A stretch of DNA of 64,000 nucleotides from Candidatus Aminicenantota bacterium (GCA_017886205.1 JAFNEO010000057.1:1-64000); one strand, 5' to 3'. Shown: positions 7,799-16,449, counted from the stretch's first letter. Translations and numbers: made by a program. The notes: generated by a model from the letters alone, not told the origin.

Positions 7799-8249
7799 TC
7801 GCCTCCTCGAGGTCGATGATCGCCGCCGAAATCTCGCCTTCGACGACGATTTCCTTGTCCACAATGGCCCGTCCCCGAATGACGGCGAAGCGGGCCCGGA
7901 CCTTGACGATCTCCGCCTCGAGTCTCATCTGATCTCCGGGAACGACGATCTTCCGGAACTTGATATTCTTGAGCTTGCTCAGGACGACCAGCTTTTTCGC
8001 CGCGTCGGGGAGTGAATGGTAGAGCAGGATTCCGCCGGCCTGAGCCACCGCCTCGACGATCAGGACGCCCGGCATGATCTTGACCTCGGGAAAATGGCCC
8101 TCAAAGAAGGACTCGTTCGCAGTGACGTTCTTGATGGCCACAATGGACTTTCCGGGCTCCAGGGCGATGACCCGGTCCACGAGGAGAAAAGGATAGCGGT
8201 GGGGCAGAAACCTGAGGATCTCTTCGACTTTGAGCACGGACCTCGCCAC
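7785..8249 (-). CDS. fabZ: 3-hydroxyacyl-ACP dehydratase FabZ
   Basis: 154-residue hot-dog-fold dehydratase of type II fatty acid synthesis, converting 3-hydroxyacyl-ACP to trans-2-enoyl-ACP. Motifs: HRYPFLLVDRV (residues 17-27), GHFPEVKIMPGVLIVEA with the catalytic histidine of GHFP and the glutamate of VEA. FabZ competes with LpxA for 3-hydroxyacyl-ACP and the two are commonly linked. The start codon is GTG at 8249 without a clear RBS, 7 nt after skp, so coupling to skp translation is likely. Its 3' end contains the lpxA ribosome-binding site. Confidence 0.93.
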   Translation of the reverse strand: MARSVLKVEEILRFLPHRYPFLLVDRVIALEPGKSIVAIKNVTANESFFEGHFPEVKIMPGVLIVEAVAQAGGILLYHSLPDAAKKLVVLSKLKNIKFRKIVVPGDQMRLEAEIVKVRARFAVIRGRAIVDKEIVVEGEISAAIIDLEEANAPK

Positions 8250-8256
8250 AGGGCGC

Positions 8257-8799
8257 TTATTTGGCCGGCGGCGCGGCCTTAGAAGCGTCGTATCTCTTGA
8301 TGACGTCCTCGGTCAGGTCGACGGAGGGGTTGTAATAGACGGCTCCGCTCTTGGCCAGGTCTAAGATGAGGTCGATGCCCTTTTCTTTCCCCAACGCCTC
8401 GATGATGGGGATGAGCTCGCTCTGGACCTTGTTAAACAGTTTTACTTGAAGGTCCTGGAAATCGCGGACGGCGTCCTCGGCCACCCGCTTTCTATCGGTC
8501 TGCTTCCTCTGGAGGTCGGCGTTCATGTTGTAGAGGGCTTCCTCGGCGAGGGTCAGACGCTGGGTGTTGATCTTGGTCTCGAGCTGGCGGATCTCCTCAT
8601 CAAACTTGGTCAGAACAGCCTGGTTGGACTTGTCCTTTTCCTGCAGGCGGGCGATGACCCTCTTCCCTTCGGCGGATCTCTCTAGGACATCCTGGGAGTT
8701 GATGACACCGATCTTGAGAGACTGCTGAGCGAAGCTCACGGAGACGGCGGCGACGAAAAAAGCTAGGAGCAGGAGCGCTCTGGCGGTTGTTTTCTTCAT
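8257..8799 (-). CDS. skp: periplasmic chaperone Skp/OmpH
   Basis: 180-residue periplasmic chaperone that holds unfolded outer-membrane proteins on their way to BamA. Signal peptide about residues 1-24 (MKKTTARALL..., cleavage after SFA), then GVINSQDVL typical of the family, a long coiled coil (about residues 45-125) forming the tentacle, and the C-terminal YYNPSVDLTEDVIKRYD strand region. Start set at 8799, where AGGAGG stands 8 nt upstream; an upstream in-frame ATG at 8820 overlaps bamA. It is 17 nt after bamA, as in many Gram-negative genomes, but no lpxD lies between skp and fabZ. Confidence 0.88.
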   Translation of the reverse strand: MKKTTARALLLLAFFVAAVSVSFAQQSLKIGVINSQDVLERSAEGKRVIARLQEKDKSNQAVLTKFDEEIRQLETKINTQRLTLAEEALYNMNADLQRKQTDRKRVAEDAVRDFQDLQVKLFNKVQSELIPIIEALGKEKGIDLILDLAKSGAVYYNPSVDLTEDVIKRYDASKAAPPAK

Positions 8800-8816
8800 G
8801 GTCGTTTTCCTCCTAA

Positions 8817-11159
8817 TCAAAATGTTGTCCCTATGGCGAACCGAAAATTGAGGTTGGTGTCGCCGGGGTAGATTAAACGATTATTATAGGCCAAAATCAG
8901 CCGAAAAGGAACACGCAGGGCCGGGACGAAGATCCGGGCCTCGATGCCCGTCGAGCTGAACATGTTGCGAAAGTTGACCTTCTGTTCTTGGAGGTACGTG
9001 TTGCCGATGTCATAAAAAAAGATCAGGTTGAGGGGTTCGGCGAGATGGAACTGGTACTCGGCGTTGAAGACGAAGGTCTTCATCCCCCCCATCAGCTGCC
9101 CTTCTGAGGAGCGGGGGCCGATGGAATAGATATCGTAGCCGCGGATGTCGCGCTCTCCTCCAAGATAGAACCTCTCCCAGAAGGGGACCTGTGATCCGCC
9201 GGCCGGCTTGATAAACTCGTAGAGGGCATGGAAGCCGAAGACCTGCTTGGAGAGGGTGGGGTGCCAGAAGGTGAACTCGAGCTTGGGCTTGACGAAGTCG
9301 ATTTCGCCGCCCAGCGGGCCGCCGGCATATTTCAGCGAAGCGAGGATCATGGTGCCGCGGCTCGGCGTGAGAGGGCTGTCTATGGTGGACCGGTATATCG
9401 TCGGGATGAGGGCGCTGACCGCGTACCTGCCGTACCCGTAGCCATAGCCAGGATAATACCCCGAGGAATACCCGGATCCGTAGCCGCTATAATAGGGATA
9501 GTAATCTCCCGTGTAGCTTGATTGCCGGATGTCCACCAATTCATAGCTGTAGGTCAGGTTGCCGCGGAGATACCCCTTGATCCTGGCGCCCATGATCAGG
9601 TCGGCGCCCCGGCCTTTTCGGTCATAAAGATAAGGGAGGATGAGGTAGCGGTCATAGATGTTAAAGCCGACGGTTATGGGCAGGTCAAAGATATAGGGCT
9701 CGGAGAATCCCAAAACATAGTTTTTGACCCTTTTTCCGTACTGGGCCGTTACCTCCACGTTCTCGCCCGCGCCGAGGAAATTCACCGTGGAGTAGCTCGC
9801 CATTACGAAGAACCCTTCATAGCCGCTGTAGCCGGCCGTAAACTGGATATTGTTCCTCTGGAGCTCCTTGACGCTCACGACCGCCTCGATCTTGGTGGGG
9901 TCTTCGGGATTGGGCTTGATGTCCGGCTCTTTCTCCAGGTCCACCAGGCCGAGCTGCTTGATGCGGAGGATGCTGTCCTTGAACATGGCCAGACTGAACC
10001 GGTCTCCCTCGCGCAGCAGCATCTCGCGGCGGATGACTTTGTCTTTGGTGTAGTTGTTGCCCCGGAATTCCAGCCTGTGGAGATAGGCCACCTCGCCCTC
10101 ATAGATATTGTAGGTTACATTGACCCGCTTATTCTTAGGGTCCAGGCTTTCGATGGGCATAACCTGGATGTAGAGATAGCCGACGTTGCGGTAGGTTTCC
10201 CCGATGTCCTCGACACCCTTCTCCCTGACCTTGGTGCTGTAGATCTGGCCTTTTTTGAGCTTGATCAGGCTCCGGAGATAGTCAAGGGAGACAGCCTTGC
10301 TGCCTTCCACGGCCACTTCTCCTACGGAATAGCGATAGCCGGCATTCACCGGGAAGACGAGCCTCATCATCTTCTGCTTCTTCATGAAGACCGTCCGCTT
10401 GGTCATTTCCTCGATACGCGGAGAGTCGACTGTGGCCTCCATATAGCCGTTTTCCTGGAACTTGGCCTTGATGTTCTCGAGGTCTTCCTGGAGCTTGTTC
10501 TCTTTATAAACGTCCTTGCCGGCCACCCAGGAGATGAGGCTGTGCGGCCGGTTCGACTTCATCGCTAGCTGCAGCTCGCTCTGGGGGAGTTTCGGCTTGC
10601 CGGCAAACAGGACCTCGCCGACACGGACCTTGGGACCCTCATCGATCTTGAAGAGCAACTCCACCTCATTCTTGCCCTTTCTGTCCGCCTGGACATCGAC
10701 CTTGGCGGCATAGAGCCCCTTCTCCAGGAGCAGGTCCAGGATAGTGTCCTTGACCTTCTGAACCTTGGCGGAGCTGTAGTAGGAATACGGCAGGACGTAC
10801 TCGTCCTTCTCCTTGAGCTTGTTGACGATATCGTCCTCTTTAACCTTCTTCCCAGTCTTGTAAGTGATCGTCTTGATCACCGGGTTCTCTTCGACAATGA
10901 TCTTGACGACCTGGCCCGCCGACCCCTCCTCTCGCTCGATCTTCAGGTTGGAAAAGAAGCCCGTGGACCAGAGCACCCGGAAATCCTTGCGCAGCGAGTC
11001 CTCGTTGAAATAATCCCCTTCCCGCGAGGTCAGATAGTAGAGGATGGTCTCACGGGTGACGCGATCGTTGCCGAGGATCTCAATCTTCTCGACGCGTTCT
11101 TGGCTGGCCAGAGCTAGGGGCAGAAATAGTGGCACCAGAAGCCAGAGTAACTTCTTCAT
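8817..11159 (-). CDS. bamA: outer-membrane assembly factor BamA (Omp85)
   Basis: 780-residue core of the beta-barrel assembly machine in the outer membrane. Signal peptide (about 1-19), five POTRA domains over roughly residues 22-415 (the last ends near LEKEPDIKPNPEDP), then the 16-strand barrel; the C-terminus is FAIGTTF, with the terminal aromatic expected of barrel proteins. The conserved VRGF-like loop appears as DIRGYDIYSIGP. Around residues 550-580 an extracellular-loop position carries an unusual Tyr/Gly-rich low-complexity insertion (repeats of SGY, PGY, GYGY). Start chosen at the ATG 11159 (AAGGATAAGGAA upstream); a longer frame to 11186 crosses the promoter. Forms an operon with skp, fabZ, lpxA and lpxI. 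Confidence 0.92.
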   Translation of the reverse strand: MKKLLWLLVPLFLPLALASQERVEKIEILGNDRVTRETILYYLTSREGDYFNEDSLRKDFRVLWSTGFFSNLKIEREEGSAGQVVKIIVEENPVIKTITYKTGKKVKEDDIVNKLKEKDEYVLPYSYYSSAKVQKVKDTILDLLLEKGLYAAKVDVQADRKGKNEVELLFKIDEGPKVRVGEVLFAGKPKLPQSELQLAMKSNRPHSLISWVAGKDVYKENKLQEDLENIKAKFQENGYMEATVDSPRIEEMTKRTVFMKKQKMMRLVFPVNAGYRYSVGEVAVEGSKAVSLDYLRSLIKLKKGQIYSTKVREKGVEDIGETYRNVGYLYIQVMPIESLDPKNKRVNVTYNIYEGEVAYLHRLEFRGNNYTKDKVIRREMLLREGDRFSLAMFKDSILRIKQLGLVDLEKEPDIKPNPEDPTKIEAVVSVKELQRNNIQFTAGYSGYEGFFVMASYSTVNFLGAGENVEVTAQYGKRVKNYVLGFSEPYIFDLPITVGFNIYDRYLILPYLYDRKGRGADLIMGARIKGYLRGNLTYSYELVDIRQSSYTGDYYPYYSGYGSGYSSGYYPGYGYGYGRYAVSALIPTIYRSTIDSPLTPSRGTMILASLKYAGGPLGGEIDFVKPKLEFTFWHPTLSKQVFGFHALYEFIKPAGGSQVPFWERFYLGGERDIRGYDIYSIGPRSSEGQLMGGMKTFVFNAEYQFHLAEPLNLIFFYDIGNTYLQEQKVNFRNMFSSTGIEARIFVPALRVPFRLILAYNNRLIYPGDTNLNFRFAIGTTF

Positions 11160-11168
11160 TTCCTTATC

Positions 11169-11197
11169 CTTATACCATATCGCCATGATTTTTCCAA
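11169..11197 (-). promoter_or_regulatory. promoter immediately upstream of bamA
   Basis: Minus-strand TTGGAA (11192-11197), a 17-nt spacer and TATAAG (11169-11174). The -10 box ends only 9 nt before the ATG and overlaps the purine-rich RBS, so a transcript from here would be nearly leaderless. Confidence 0.5.
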
Positions 11198-11209
11198 GTT
11201 CCGGGGCCT

Positions 11210-11227
11210 GGCGGACGAGGGTCCGCC
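11210..11227. other. intergenic hairpin between lolD and bamA
   Basis: Perfect 7-bp inverted repeat GGCGGAC (11210-11216) / GTCCGCC (11221-11227) with loop GAGG. No T-run follows on either strand, so it is not a classical intrinsic terminator; it could be an RNA processing or pausing site. Confidence 0.35.
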
Positions 11228-11263
11228 CCGAAACCTGTCCAATTACTTAGAACGGCGGCCGGG

Positions 11264-11941
11264 CTAAATGCGTTTCAGCCGCCCGGCCTCCATGATATAG
11301 ACCTTCCGGCAAAAGGCGGCGATCTTTTCGTTATGGGTGACCACGATCGAGGACAGCCCCCGACGGACGTGCAGGTCTTGGATCAGACCCATGATGGCCT
11401 CGCCCGTCTTCCAGTCCAGGTTGCCGGTCGGCTCATCGGCCAGGAGGAGCTGCGGGTCGTTGACCAGGGCGCGGGCGACAGCTACCCGCTGTTGTTCTCC
11501 GCCCGAAAGGAGGCTGGGCTTCTGGTGGGCCTTGTCCTCCAGGAAGACCTCTTTCAGGATCGCCAAAGCCCGCCCGGCGGCATCGCGCCGTTCCAGGCCC
11601 CTGATCAGGAGAGGAAGGAAGACGTTTTCCAAGGCCGTAAATTCGGGCAGCAGATGGTAGAATTGAAAGACGAACCCGATTTTCTCGTTCCGGAGGCGGG
11701 CCTTTTCCCGCTCGCCCTTGGAGAGGATATCCTCGCCATCAAGGAGGATGGTCCCTTCCGTCGGACGGTCCAGGGCGCCGAGCAGGTTGAGGAAGGTCGT
11801 CTTGCCCACTCCTGAAGCGCCCATGACGGCCACGAGGTCGCCCCGCTCGAGCACGAAATCGAGCCCCTCAAACACCCGGAGCATTCCCTTGGGCAAGGGG
11901 TAAGCCTTGCCGACGTTCTCGGTGACGACCAGGTTATTCAT
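11264..11941 (-). CDS. lolD: lipoprotein-releasing ABC transporter ATPase LolD
   Basis: 225-residue cytoplasmic ATPase that powers release of outer-membrane lipoproteins from the inner membrane with LolC/E. Walker [10 protein letters not shown] (about residues 41-49), Q-loop [10 protein letters not shown], signature LSGGEQQR, Walker B LLLADEPT and switch histidine in VVTHNE are all intact. Length and motifs fit the LolD/MacB ATPase family. It overlaps the upstream permease gene by 8 nt (11934-11941), so the two are translationally coupled. The partner context and nearby bamA favour LolD over an efflux ATPase. Confidence 0.9.
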   Translation of the reverse strand: MNNLVVTENVGKAYPLPKGMLRVFEGLDFVLERGDLVAVMGASGVGKTTFLNLLGALDRPTEGTILLDGEDILSKGEREKARLRNEKIGFVFQFYHLLPEFTALENVFLPLLIRGLERRDAAGRALAILKEVFLEDKAHQKPSLLSGGEQQRVAVARALVNDPQLLLADEPTGNLDWKTGEAIMGLIQDLHVRRGLSSIVVTHNEKIAAFCRKVYIMEAGRLKRI

Positions 11942-13151
11942 ATTTTAAAGCCACCACGGGGTCGACCCTGGAAGCGCGGTGCGACGGGAACAGGGTCGAG
12001 AGCAGGCTGATGGACAGGCTGACCCCGATAATGATCACTAAATCGATCGGCTTGATATGGAATGGCACGTAGGAGATTTGGTAGATATCGACCGGCACCT
12101 TGATCAGCCGGAAGGTATTGGCGAGCCAGCAGCAGAGGAGACCGAGCAGCGTCCCTCCTGTCGTCCCGATGAAGCCAATCATCGCCCCCTGGAGAAAGAA
12201 TATCTTCCGGATGCTTCCGGAAGGGACCCCGATAGCCATCAGGATACCGATGTCCCGCGTCTTCTCCATGACCATCAGGATGAGGGTGGCGATGATGTTC
12301 AAAGCGGCCACGACCACGATCAGGGTGATGGTCAAGAACATGATGTTTTTCTCGAGCTTAAGGGCGGAGAACAGGGAGCGGTTGAGGTCCATCCAGGTGG
12401 TCACGTAGGTTGTCGGCGGCAGGACACGCCGCAGCTCCTCCGCCACCTCCGGCGCGCGGAAGATGTCGGCCAGCTTGATCTGGAGATGGTTGATCCTTCC
12501 CTCCAAACCGAAGAACTTCTGAGCGGAGCGGAGCGAGATCAGGGCCGTCGTGGAGTCGAACTCATAAAGGCCCGTGGAAAAGAGGCCGCTGACCAGGAAC
12601 CTCTTCGTCTTGGGGATCAGCCCCATAGGGGAGAGACGCGAAGACGAGGTCAGAATCGTGACCACATCCCCTATACTCGCGCCAATGGAGAAAGCGATCT
12701 CCTTGCCGAGGAGGATGCCCTCCCGGGGGGAGTCGGAGGGAATCGATCCCTGCTCCAGCTTGGCCAGCCAGGGGGAATGCGCCTTATCGAGCTCGAAATC
12801 GATCCCCTTCAGCATCCCTCCCTTGCTCTTGTATGGGCCGCTGATGAGAACCATGTCATAGATGACCGGGGAAACCACCTGAACGCCCCTGACCCCGCGC
12901 ACCTGGGCGATCAGGTCCTGATATCCGGCCAGCCCTTCTCCGCTCAGGTCGGAGACCATGATGTGCGAGGTCGCCCCCAGAATCTTGTCCTGCACATCCT
13001 CCTGGAAACCCGTTATCAAGGCCAGGGCGATGACCAGGGCCATAACCCCGATGGCGATCCCCAGGGTCGAGATGAAAGTAATCACCGAGATGAAGGCCTG
13101 CTTCCTCTTTGCTTTAAGGTAGCGCGAGGCGATGAAGAGCTCATAACTCAT
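11934..13151 (-). CDS. lipoprotein-releasing ABC transporter permease LolC/LolE
   Basis: 405-residue inner-membrane subunit of the lipoprotein release complex. One N-terminal transmembrane helix (TLGIAIGVMALVIALAL, about residues 30-46), a large periplasmic domain, and three C-terminal helices beginning near residue 270: the FtsX/LolCE topology. The N-terminal MSYELFIASRYLKAKRKQAFISVITFIS is typical of LolC/E. There is a single permease gene here, so the complex is probably a homodimer (LolF type) as in many non-proteobacterial genomes. Starts 9 nt after lysS; overlaps lolD by 8 nt. Confidence 0.88.
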   Translation of the reverse strand: MSYELFIASRYLKAKRKQAFISVITFISTLGIAIGVMALVIALALITGFQEDVQDKILGATSHIMVSDLSGEGLAGYQDLIAQVRGVRGVQVVSPVIYDMVLISGPYKSKGGMLKGIDFELDKAHSPWLAKLEQGSIPSDSPREGILLGKEIAFSIGASIGDVVTILTSSSRLSPMGLIPKTKRFLVSGLFSTGLYEFDSTTALISLRSAQKFFGLEGRINHLQIKLADIFRAPEVAEELRRVLPPTTYVTTWMDLNRSLFSALKLEKNIMFLTITLIVVVAALNIIATLILMVMEKTRDIGILMAIGVPSGSIRKIFFLQGAMIGFIGTTGGTLLGLLCCWLANTFRLIKVPVDIYQISYVPFHIKPIDLVIIIGVSLSISLLSTLFPSHRASRVDPVVALKYE

Positions 13152-13160
13152 CGGCGTTTC

Positions 13161-14681
13161 TCATCTTGGCCTCAACAGGGGAAAAAGGATGACCTCGCGG
13201 ATCGATTTCCGGTTGGCCAGAAGCATAGTCAGACGGTCGATGCCTATCCCCTCCCCGCCCGTCGGGGGAAGGCCGTATTCCAGGGCTTGGACATAATCCA
13301 GGTCGATCCAGTGCGATTCCTGGTCCCCTTTCTTTAGTTCTTCGGCCTGCTGTTCAAAGCGCTTTCTCTGCTCCTGTGGATCGGAGAGCTCGCTGAAGGC
13401 GTTGGCGATCTCCATTCCGGCCACGACCAACTCGAACCGCTCCGCCTGCTCCGGATCTTCGCGTGACGCCTTGGCCAGAGGAGAGATCTCCTTTGGCGGG
13501 TCGATGATGAAGGTCGGCTGGACGATTTTAGGCTTGACCAATTTATCGAAGATGGCATCCAGCGCCTTCCCGTAGGAAAGAGGCTGATTCTCAGCGGCCA
13601 GGGTGGCAGCGAAGGCGATCACTTCGCTGCGGCTGTCGAACCGGGCAGGCGCCAGCCCGCTGTGGCTTAAGAGCCCGTCCTTGTATTTCAGCCGAGCAAA
13701 CGGCCTCTTGAAAGAAATGACCTCGTCCCCATAGGGGAATTCCTCCTTGCCGAAAAGGGTCAAGCAGAGGGAATGGAGCAGCTCCTCGGTCAGCTCCATC
13801 ATGTCATGGTAATCGCTGTAGGCTTCGTAGAATTCGAGCATGGTGAATTCCGGGTTGTGTTCGGAGGAGATGCCTTCGTTTCGAAAGTTGCGGTTGATCT
13901 CGTAGACCTTCTCCATCCCCCCGACCACAAGACGTTTCAGATAGAGCTCGGGAGCGATGCGCAGATAAAGGTCGATCCCCAGGGCGTTGTGAAACGTCTT
14001 GAACGGTCTGGCCAGGGCGCCGCCCGGGATCGGTTGCATCATCGGCGTTTCGACCTCTACGTAGCCGCGGGCATCGAAGAAGCGGCGGATCTCGGCGATC
14101 ATGAGGCTTCGTAACCGGAATACATCGCCCACGTCTGGATTCATGATCAGGTCGAGATAACGGCGGCGGTAGCGCAGTTCGACATCCTGGAGGCCATGCC
14201 ACTTTTCAGGGAGAGGATGTTGACACTTGGCCAGAAAAGCATAGGCTTGAACCAGAACGGTCAGCTCTCCTGTCTTAGTCTTAAAGAGAGTCCCCCGGAC
14301 ATCGATGATGTCGCCTATATCCAGGAGCGAGAAGATCCGGTAGGCCTTCTCCCCGACTTGGTCTTCCCTCAGATAGATTTGGAGCTTGGCCCGGCTGTCC
14401 GATAGAGTGGCAAACGTCGCCCGGCCCATCTTGCGGATGGATAGGATCCGGCCGGGGACGACGACTTCGGCTTTCTTCTCCTCCAGCCCTTCCCGCGTTA
14501 GGGCGGCGAAATCCCGAACGATCGCGAAAACGGAGTGAGTCTGCTCGGCCCGGTAGGGAAAAAGATCGACTCCCGCCTCGGCCAACCTGGCAATCTTCTC
14601 TTCCCGGGAGATGTCCTGGTCAGTTTTTCTGGGGTCTTCGACTGGGCTTGGCTTTTCCTTCTCGTTTGTCTTGTCGGGCAT
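13161..14681 (-). CDS. lysS: lysyl-tRNA synthetase, class II
   Basis: 506-residue enzyme charging tRNA(Lys). OB-fold anticodon-binding domain over about residues 60-165, then the class II catalytic core: motif 2 context YEINRNFRNEGISSEHNPEF and motif 3 GEGIGIDRLTMLL near the C-terminus. The first ~45 residues are a charged, Lys/Glu-rich leader. The start at 14681 has GAGAGGTGAG just upstream and lies 62 nt inside the end of nusB, an unusually long overlap. Length matches bacterial LysS. Confidence 0.95.
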   Translation of the reverse strand: MPDKTNEKEKPSPVEDPRKTDQDISREEKIARLAEAGVDLFPYRAEQTHSVFAIVRDFAALTREGLEEKKAEVVVPGRILSIRKMGRATFATLSDSRAKLQIYLREDQVGEKAYRIFSLLDIGDIIDVRGTLFKTKTGELTVLVQAYAFLAKCQHPLPEKWHGLQDVELRYRRRYLDLIMNPDVGDVFRLRSLMIAEIRRFFDARGYVEVETPMMQPIPGGALARPFKTFHNALGIDLYLRIAPELYLKRLVVGGMEKVYEINRNFRNEGISSEHNPEFTMLEFYEAYSDYHDMMELTEELLHSLCLTLFGKEEFPYGDEVISFKRPFARLKYKDGLLSHSGLAPARFDSRSEVIAFAATLAAENQPLSYGKALDAIFDKLVKPKIVQPTFIIDPPKEISPLAKASREDPEQAERFELVVAGMEIANAFSELSDPQEQRKRFEQQAEELKKGDQESHWIDLDYVQALEYGLPPTGGEGIGIDRLTMLLANRKSIREVILFPLLRPR

Positions 14682-15114
14682 TTCTCACCTCTCGCTCGGG
14701 CGCGGCTTTGGCTTGGATCTTCTTCCTCAGGGCATCCAGGATCCCGTTGACGAAGGTCGCGGCCTCCGGACCGCTGTATTTCTTGGCGATCTCGATGGCC
14801 TCGTTGATGACGATCGCCGGGGCGATGGGCTCGGCATGGAGGAGCTCAAAGGCGGCCAGACGCAGGATGTTCCGATCGACGATGGCCATGCGGGGGATGC
14901 GCCAGTGCTCGGAGATGGACTGGATGGCCGCATCGATTTCTTCCCGATGGGCCAGGATCCCCTCGACCAGCCAGCGGCTGTAGTCTTTGGTCTCGGCCGG
15001 CCCTTTCTTCTTTTTCCAGAAGGAATCGATGGCCCCGCCAGCGCCGGCGGCGTCGAATTCCAGCTGATAAAGAATCTGCAGGGCGCTTTCCCGGGCTTTC
15101 CGTCTCTGGCCCAT
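14620..15114 (-). CDS. nusB: transcription antitermination factor NusB
   Basis: 164-residue RNA-binding factor of the rRNA antitermination complex (with NusE/S10). N-terminal RRKARESALQILYQLEFD and the IPRMAIVDRNILRLAAFEL helix are typical. The C-terminal tail of about 25 residues is basic and dispensable-looking (KREGKAKPSRRPQKN), and its codons overlap the start of lysS by 62 nt. Follows ribH by 13 nt; ribH-nusB adjacency is common in bacteria. Confidence 0.92.
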   Translation of the reverse strand: MGQRRKARESALQILYQLEFDAAGAGGAIDSFWKKKKGPAETKDYSRWLVEGILAHREEIDAAIQSISEHWRIPRMAIVDRNILRLAAFELLHAEPIAPAIVINEAIEIAKKYSGPEAATFVNGILDALRKKIQAKAAPEREVRNARQDKREGKAKPSRRPQKN

Positions 15115-15127
15115 GGAGCGCAGGTCC

Positions 15128-15598
15128 TCAGCCCAGCTTGGCGGTCTTGACCAAGTTCAGCATCTCGACGACGGAAAAGGCGGCATCCCAGCCCTTGTTC
15201 CCGGACTTCGTGCCGGCCCGTTCGATGCCCTGCTCGATGGTGTCGACAGTGAGGATGCCGAAGGCGCAGGGGATCCCTTCGTCCATAGTGATCTGGGCGA
15301 TGCCCTTGGTCACTTCAGCGCTCAGAAAATCAAAATGGGGCGTGTCGCCTCTGATGAGAGCTCCGAGGCAGATGATGCCATCCACCTTTTTCGACCGAGC
15401 CAGCTTCTTGACCAGGAAGGGGACTTCGAACGATCCCGGAACCCTGTAGACGGAGATGTCCGTCTCCGCGGCACCCAGCCTGGTCAGGGCGTCCAGCGCC
15501 CCCTCGAGCAGCCGTTCGGAGATAAAATTGTTGAACCGGCTGACCACGATGCCGATCTTGAGTCCTTTGGCTTGAAGTTTACCCTCGTATGTCTCCAT
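15128..15598 (-). CDS. ribH: 6,7-dimethyl-8-ribityllumazine synthase
   Basis: 156-residue enzyme of riboflavin synthesis, condensing the ribityl pyrimidine with 3,4-dihydroxy-2-butanone-4-phosphate in an icosahedral or pentameric assembly. Motifs: VSRFNNFI (substrate pocket), [22 protein letters not shown] with the catalytic histidine, and [21 protein letters not shown] precedes the ATG. Full length. Other rib genes are not in the window. Confidence 0.95.
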   Translation of the reverse strand: METYEGKLQAKGLKIGIVVSRFNNFISERLLEGALDALTRLGAAETDISVYRVPGSFEVPFLVKKLARSKKVDGIICLGALIRGDTPHFDFLSAEVTKGIAQITMDEGIPCAFGILTVDTIEQGIERAGTKSGNKGWDAAFSVVEMLNLVKTAKLG

Positions 15599-15610
15599 AT
15601 GTCACCTCTT

Positions 15611-16393
15611 TTATCGGCCACAAAAGTTCGGCTTTCTTTTTTCCAAGAAGGCCTGCGCCCCCTCCCGGAAGTCCTCGGTCGCGCAGGTGCGGCCAAAAAT
15701 CTGCGCTTCGAGCTCCAGGCCGTCATCCAGAGTCCTGTCCAGGCCGTGGTTGATCGCCTCGATGGAGTAAGCCAGGGCGAGAGGGGCGTTCTTGATGATC
15801 TCCTTAGCCATGGCCTCAGCGGCGGACAGGAGCTCCGCCGCCGGCACGACCCTGTTGACAAGCCCGACCTCTCCGGCTTCCCTGGCTTCGATGATCCGGC
15901 CGGAAAGGATCATCTCCATCGCCTTGCCCTTGCCGACCAGCCGGGCCAGCCGCTGGGTTCCGCCGTATCCGGGGATGATCCCCAGCTTGACCTCGGGCTG
16001 CCCCAGCTTGGCGTTCTCGGACGCCAGCCGGATGTGGCAAGCCAGGGCGATCTCGGTGCCGCCGCCAAGGGCATAACCGTTGACGGCTGCAATGACGGGC
16101 TTAGGGTAGTTCTCGATCGCCCGTGTCAAGGCCTGACCCTGGCGCGAAAAGTGACTGCCCAGCTCGGCGTCGAGGCGGACAAACTCGCTGATATCCGCGC
16201 CCGCCACAAAGGCCTTTTCTCCGGCCCCCGTGAGGATGACCGCCTTGACCTCGGTATCATGCTCGAAGTCTCGGAAGGCGGTCTTGAGCTCCTCGATGGT
16301 ATCGATGTTCATGGCGTTGAGCTTGTCCGGACGGTTAATGGTGATCCAGCCGATTCCATCGCTCTTTTTTGTAAGCAGGTTCTTAAATGTCAT
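15611..16393 (-). CDS. enoyl-CoA hydratase/isomerase (crotonase) family
   Basis: 260-residue crotonase-fold enzyme, likely hydrating short-chain enoyl-CoA (3-hydroxybutyryl-CoA dehydratase-like). Both catalytic glutamates of hydratases are in place: GGGTEIALACH and QPEVKLGIIPGYGGT; the oxyanion-hole segment AFVAGADISEF is present. First gene of the 12-gene minus-strand run ending at the Gfo/Idh oxidoreductase. RBS GGAGAGGG precedes the ATG. Exact chain-length preference cannot be told. Confidence 0.9.
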   Translation of the reverse strand: MTFKNLLTKKSDGIGWITINRPDKLNAMNIDTIEELKTAFRDFEHDTEVKAVILTGAGEKAFVAGADISEFVRLDAELGSHFSRQGQALTRAIENYPKPVIAAVNGYALGGGTEIALACHIRLASENAKLGQPEVKLGIIPGYGGTQRLARLVGKGKAMEMILSGRIIEAREAGEVGLVNRVVPAAELLSAAEAMAKEIIKNAPLALAYSIEAINHGLDRTLDDGLELEAQIFGRTCATEDFREGAQAFLEKRKPNFCGR

Positions 16394-16420
16394 AGCGTTC
16401 CCTCTCCGAGATTTTTTCCT

Positions 16421-16449
16421 ATTCTAGCAGATCGGGGGTTTTTTTTCAC
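16421..16449 (-). promoter_or_regulatory. candidate promoter for the crt-ribH-nusB... operon
   Basis: Minus-strand GTGAAA (16444-16449), a 17-nt spacer and TAGAAT (16421-16426), the same -10 sequence as at 960 and 4276. It lies 27 nt before the enoyl-CoA hydratase ATG in the divergent gap shared with the Lon-family gene. Confidence 0.4.

Noticed and set aside
9522..10568. Plus-strand open frame opposite bamA
   Set aside because: Antisense shadow of a clear bamA gene; no RBS or domain.
11210..11227. Intrinsic terminator between lolD and bamA
   Set aside because: The hairpin is perfect but no T-run follows on either strand.
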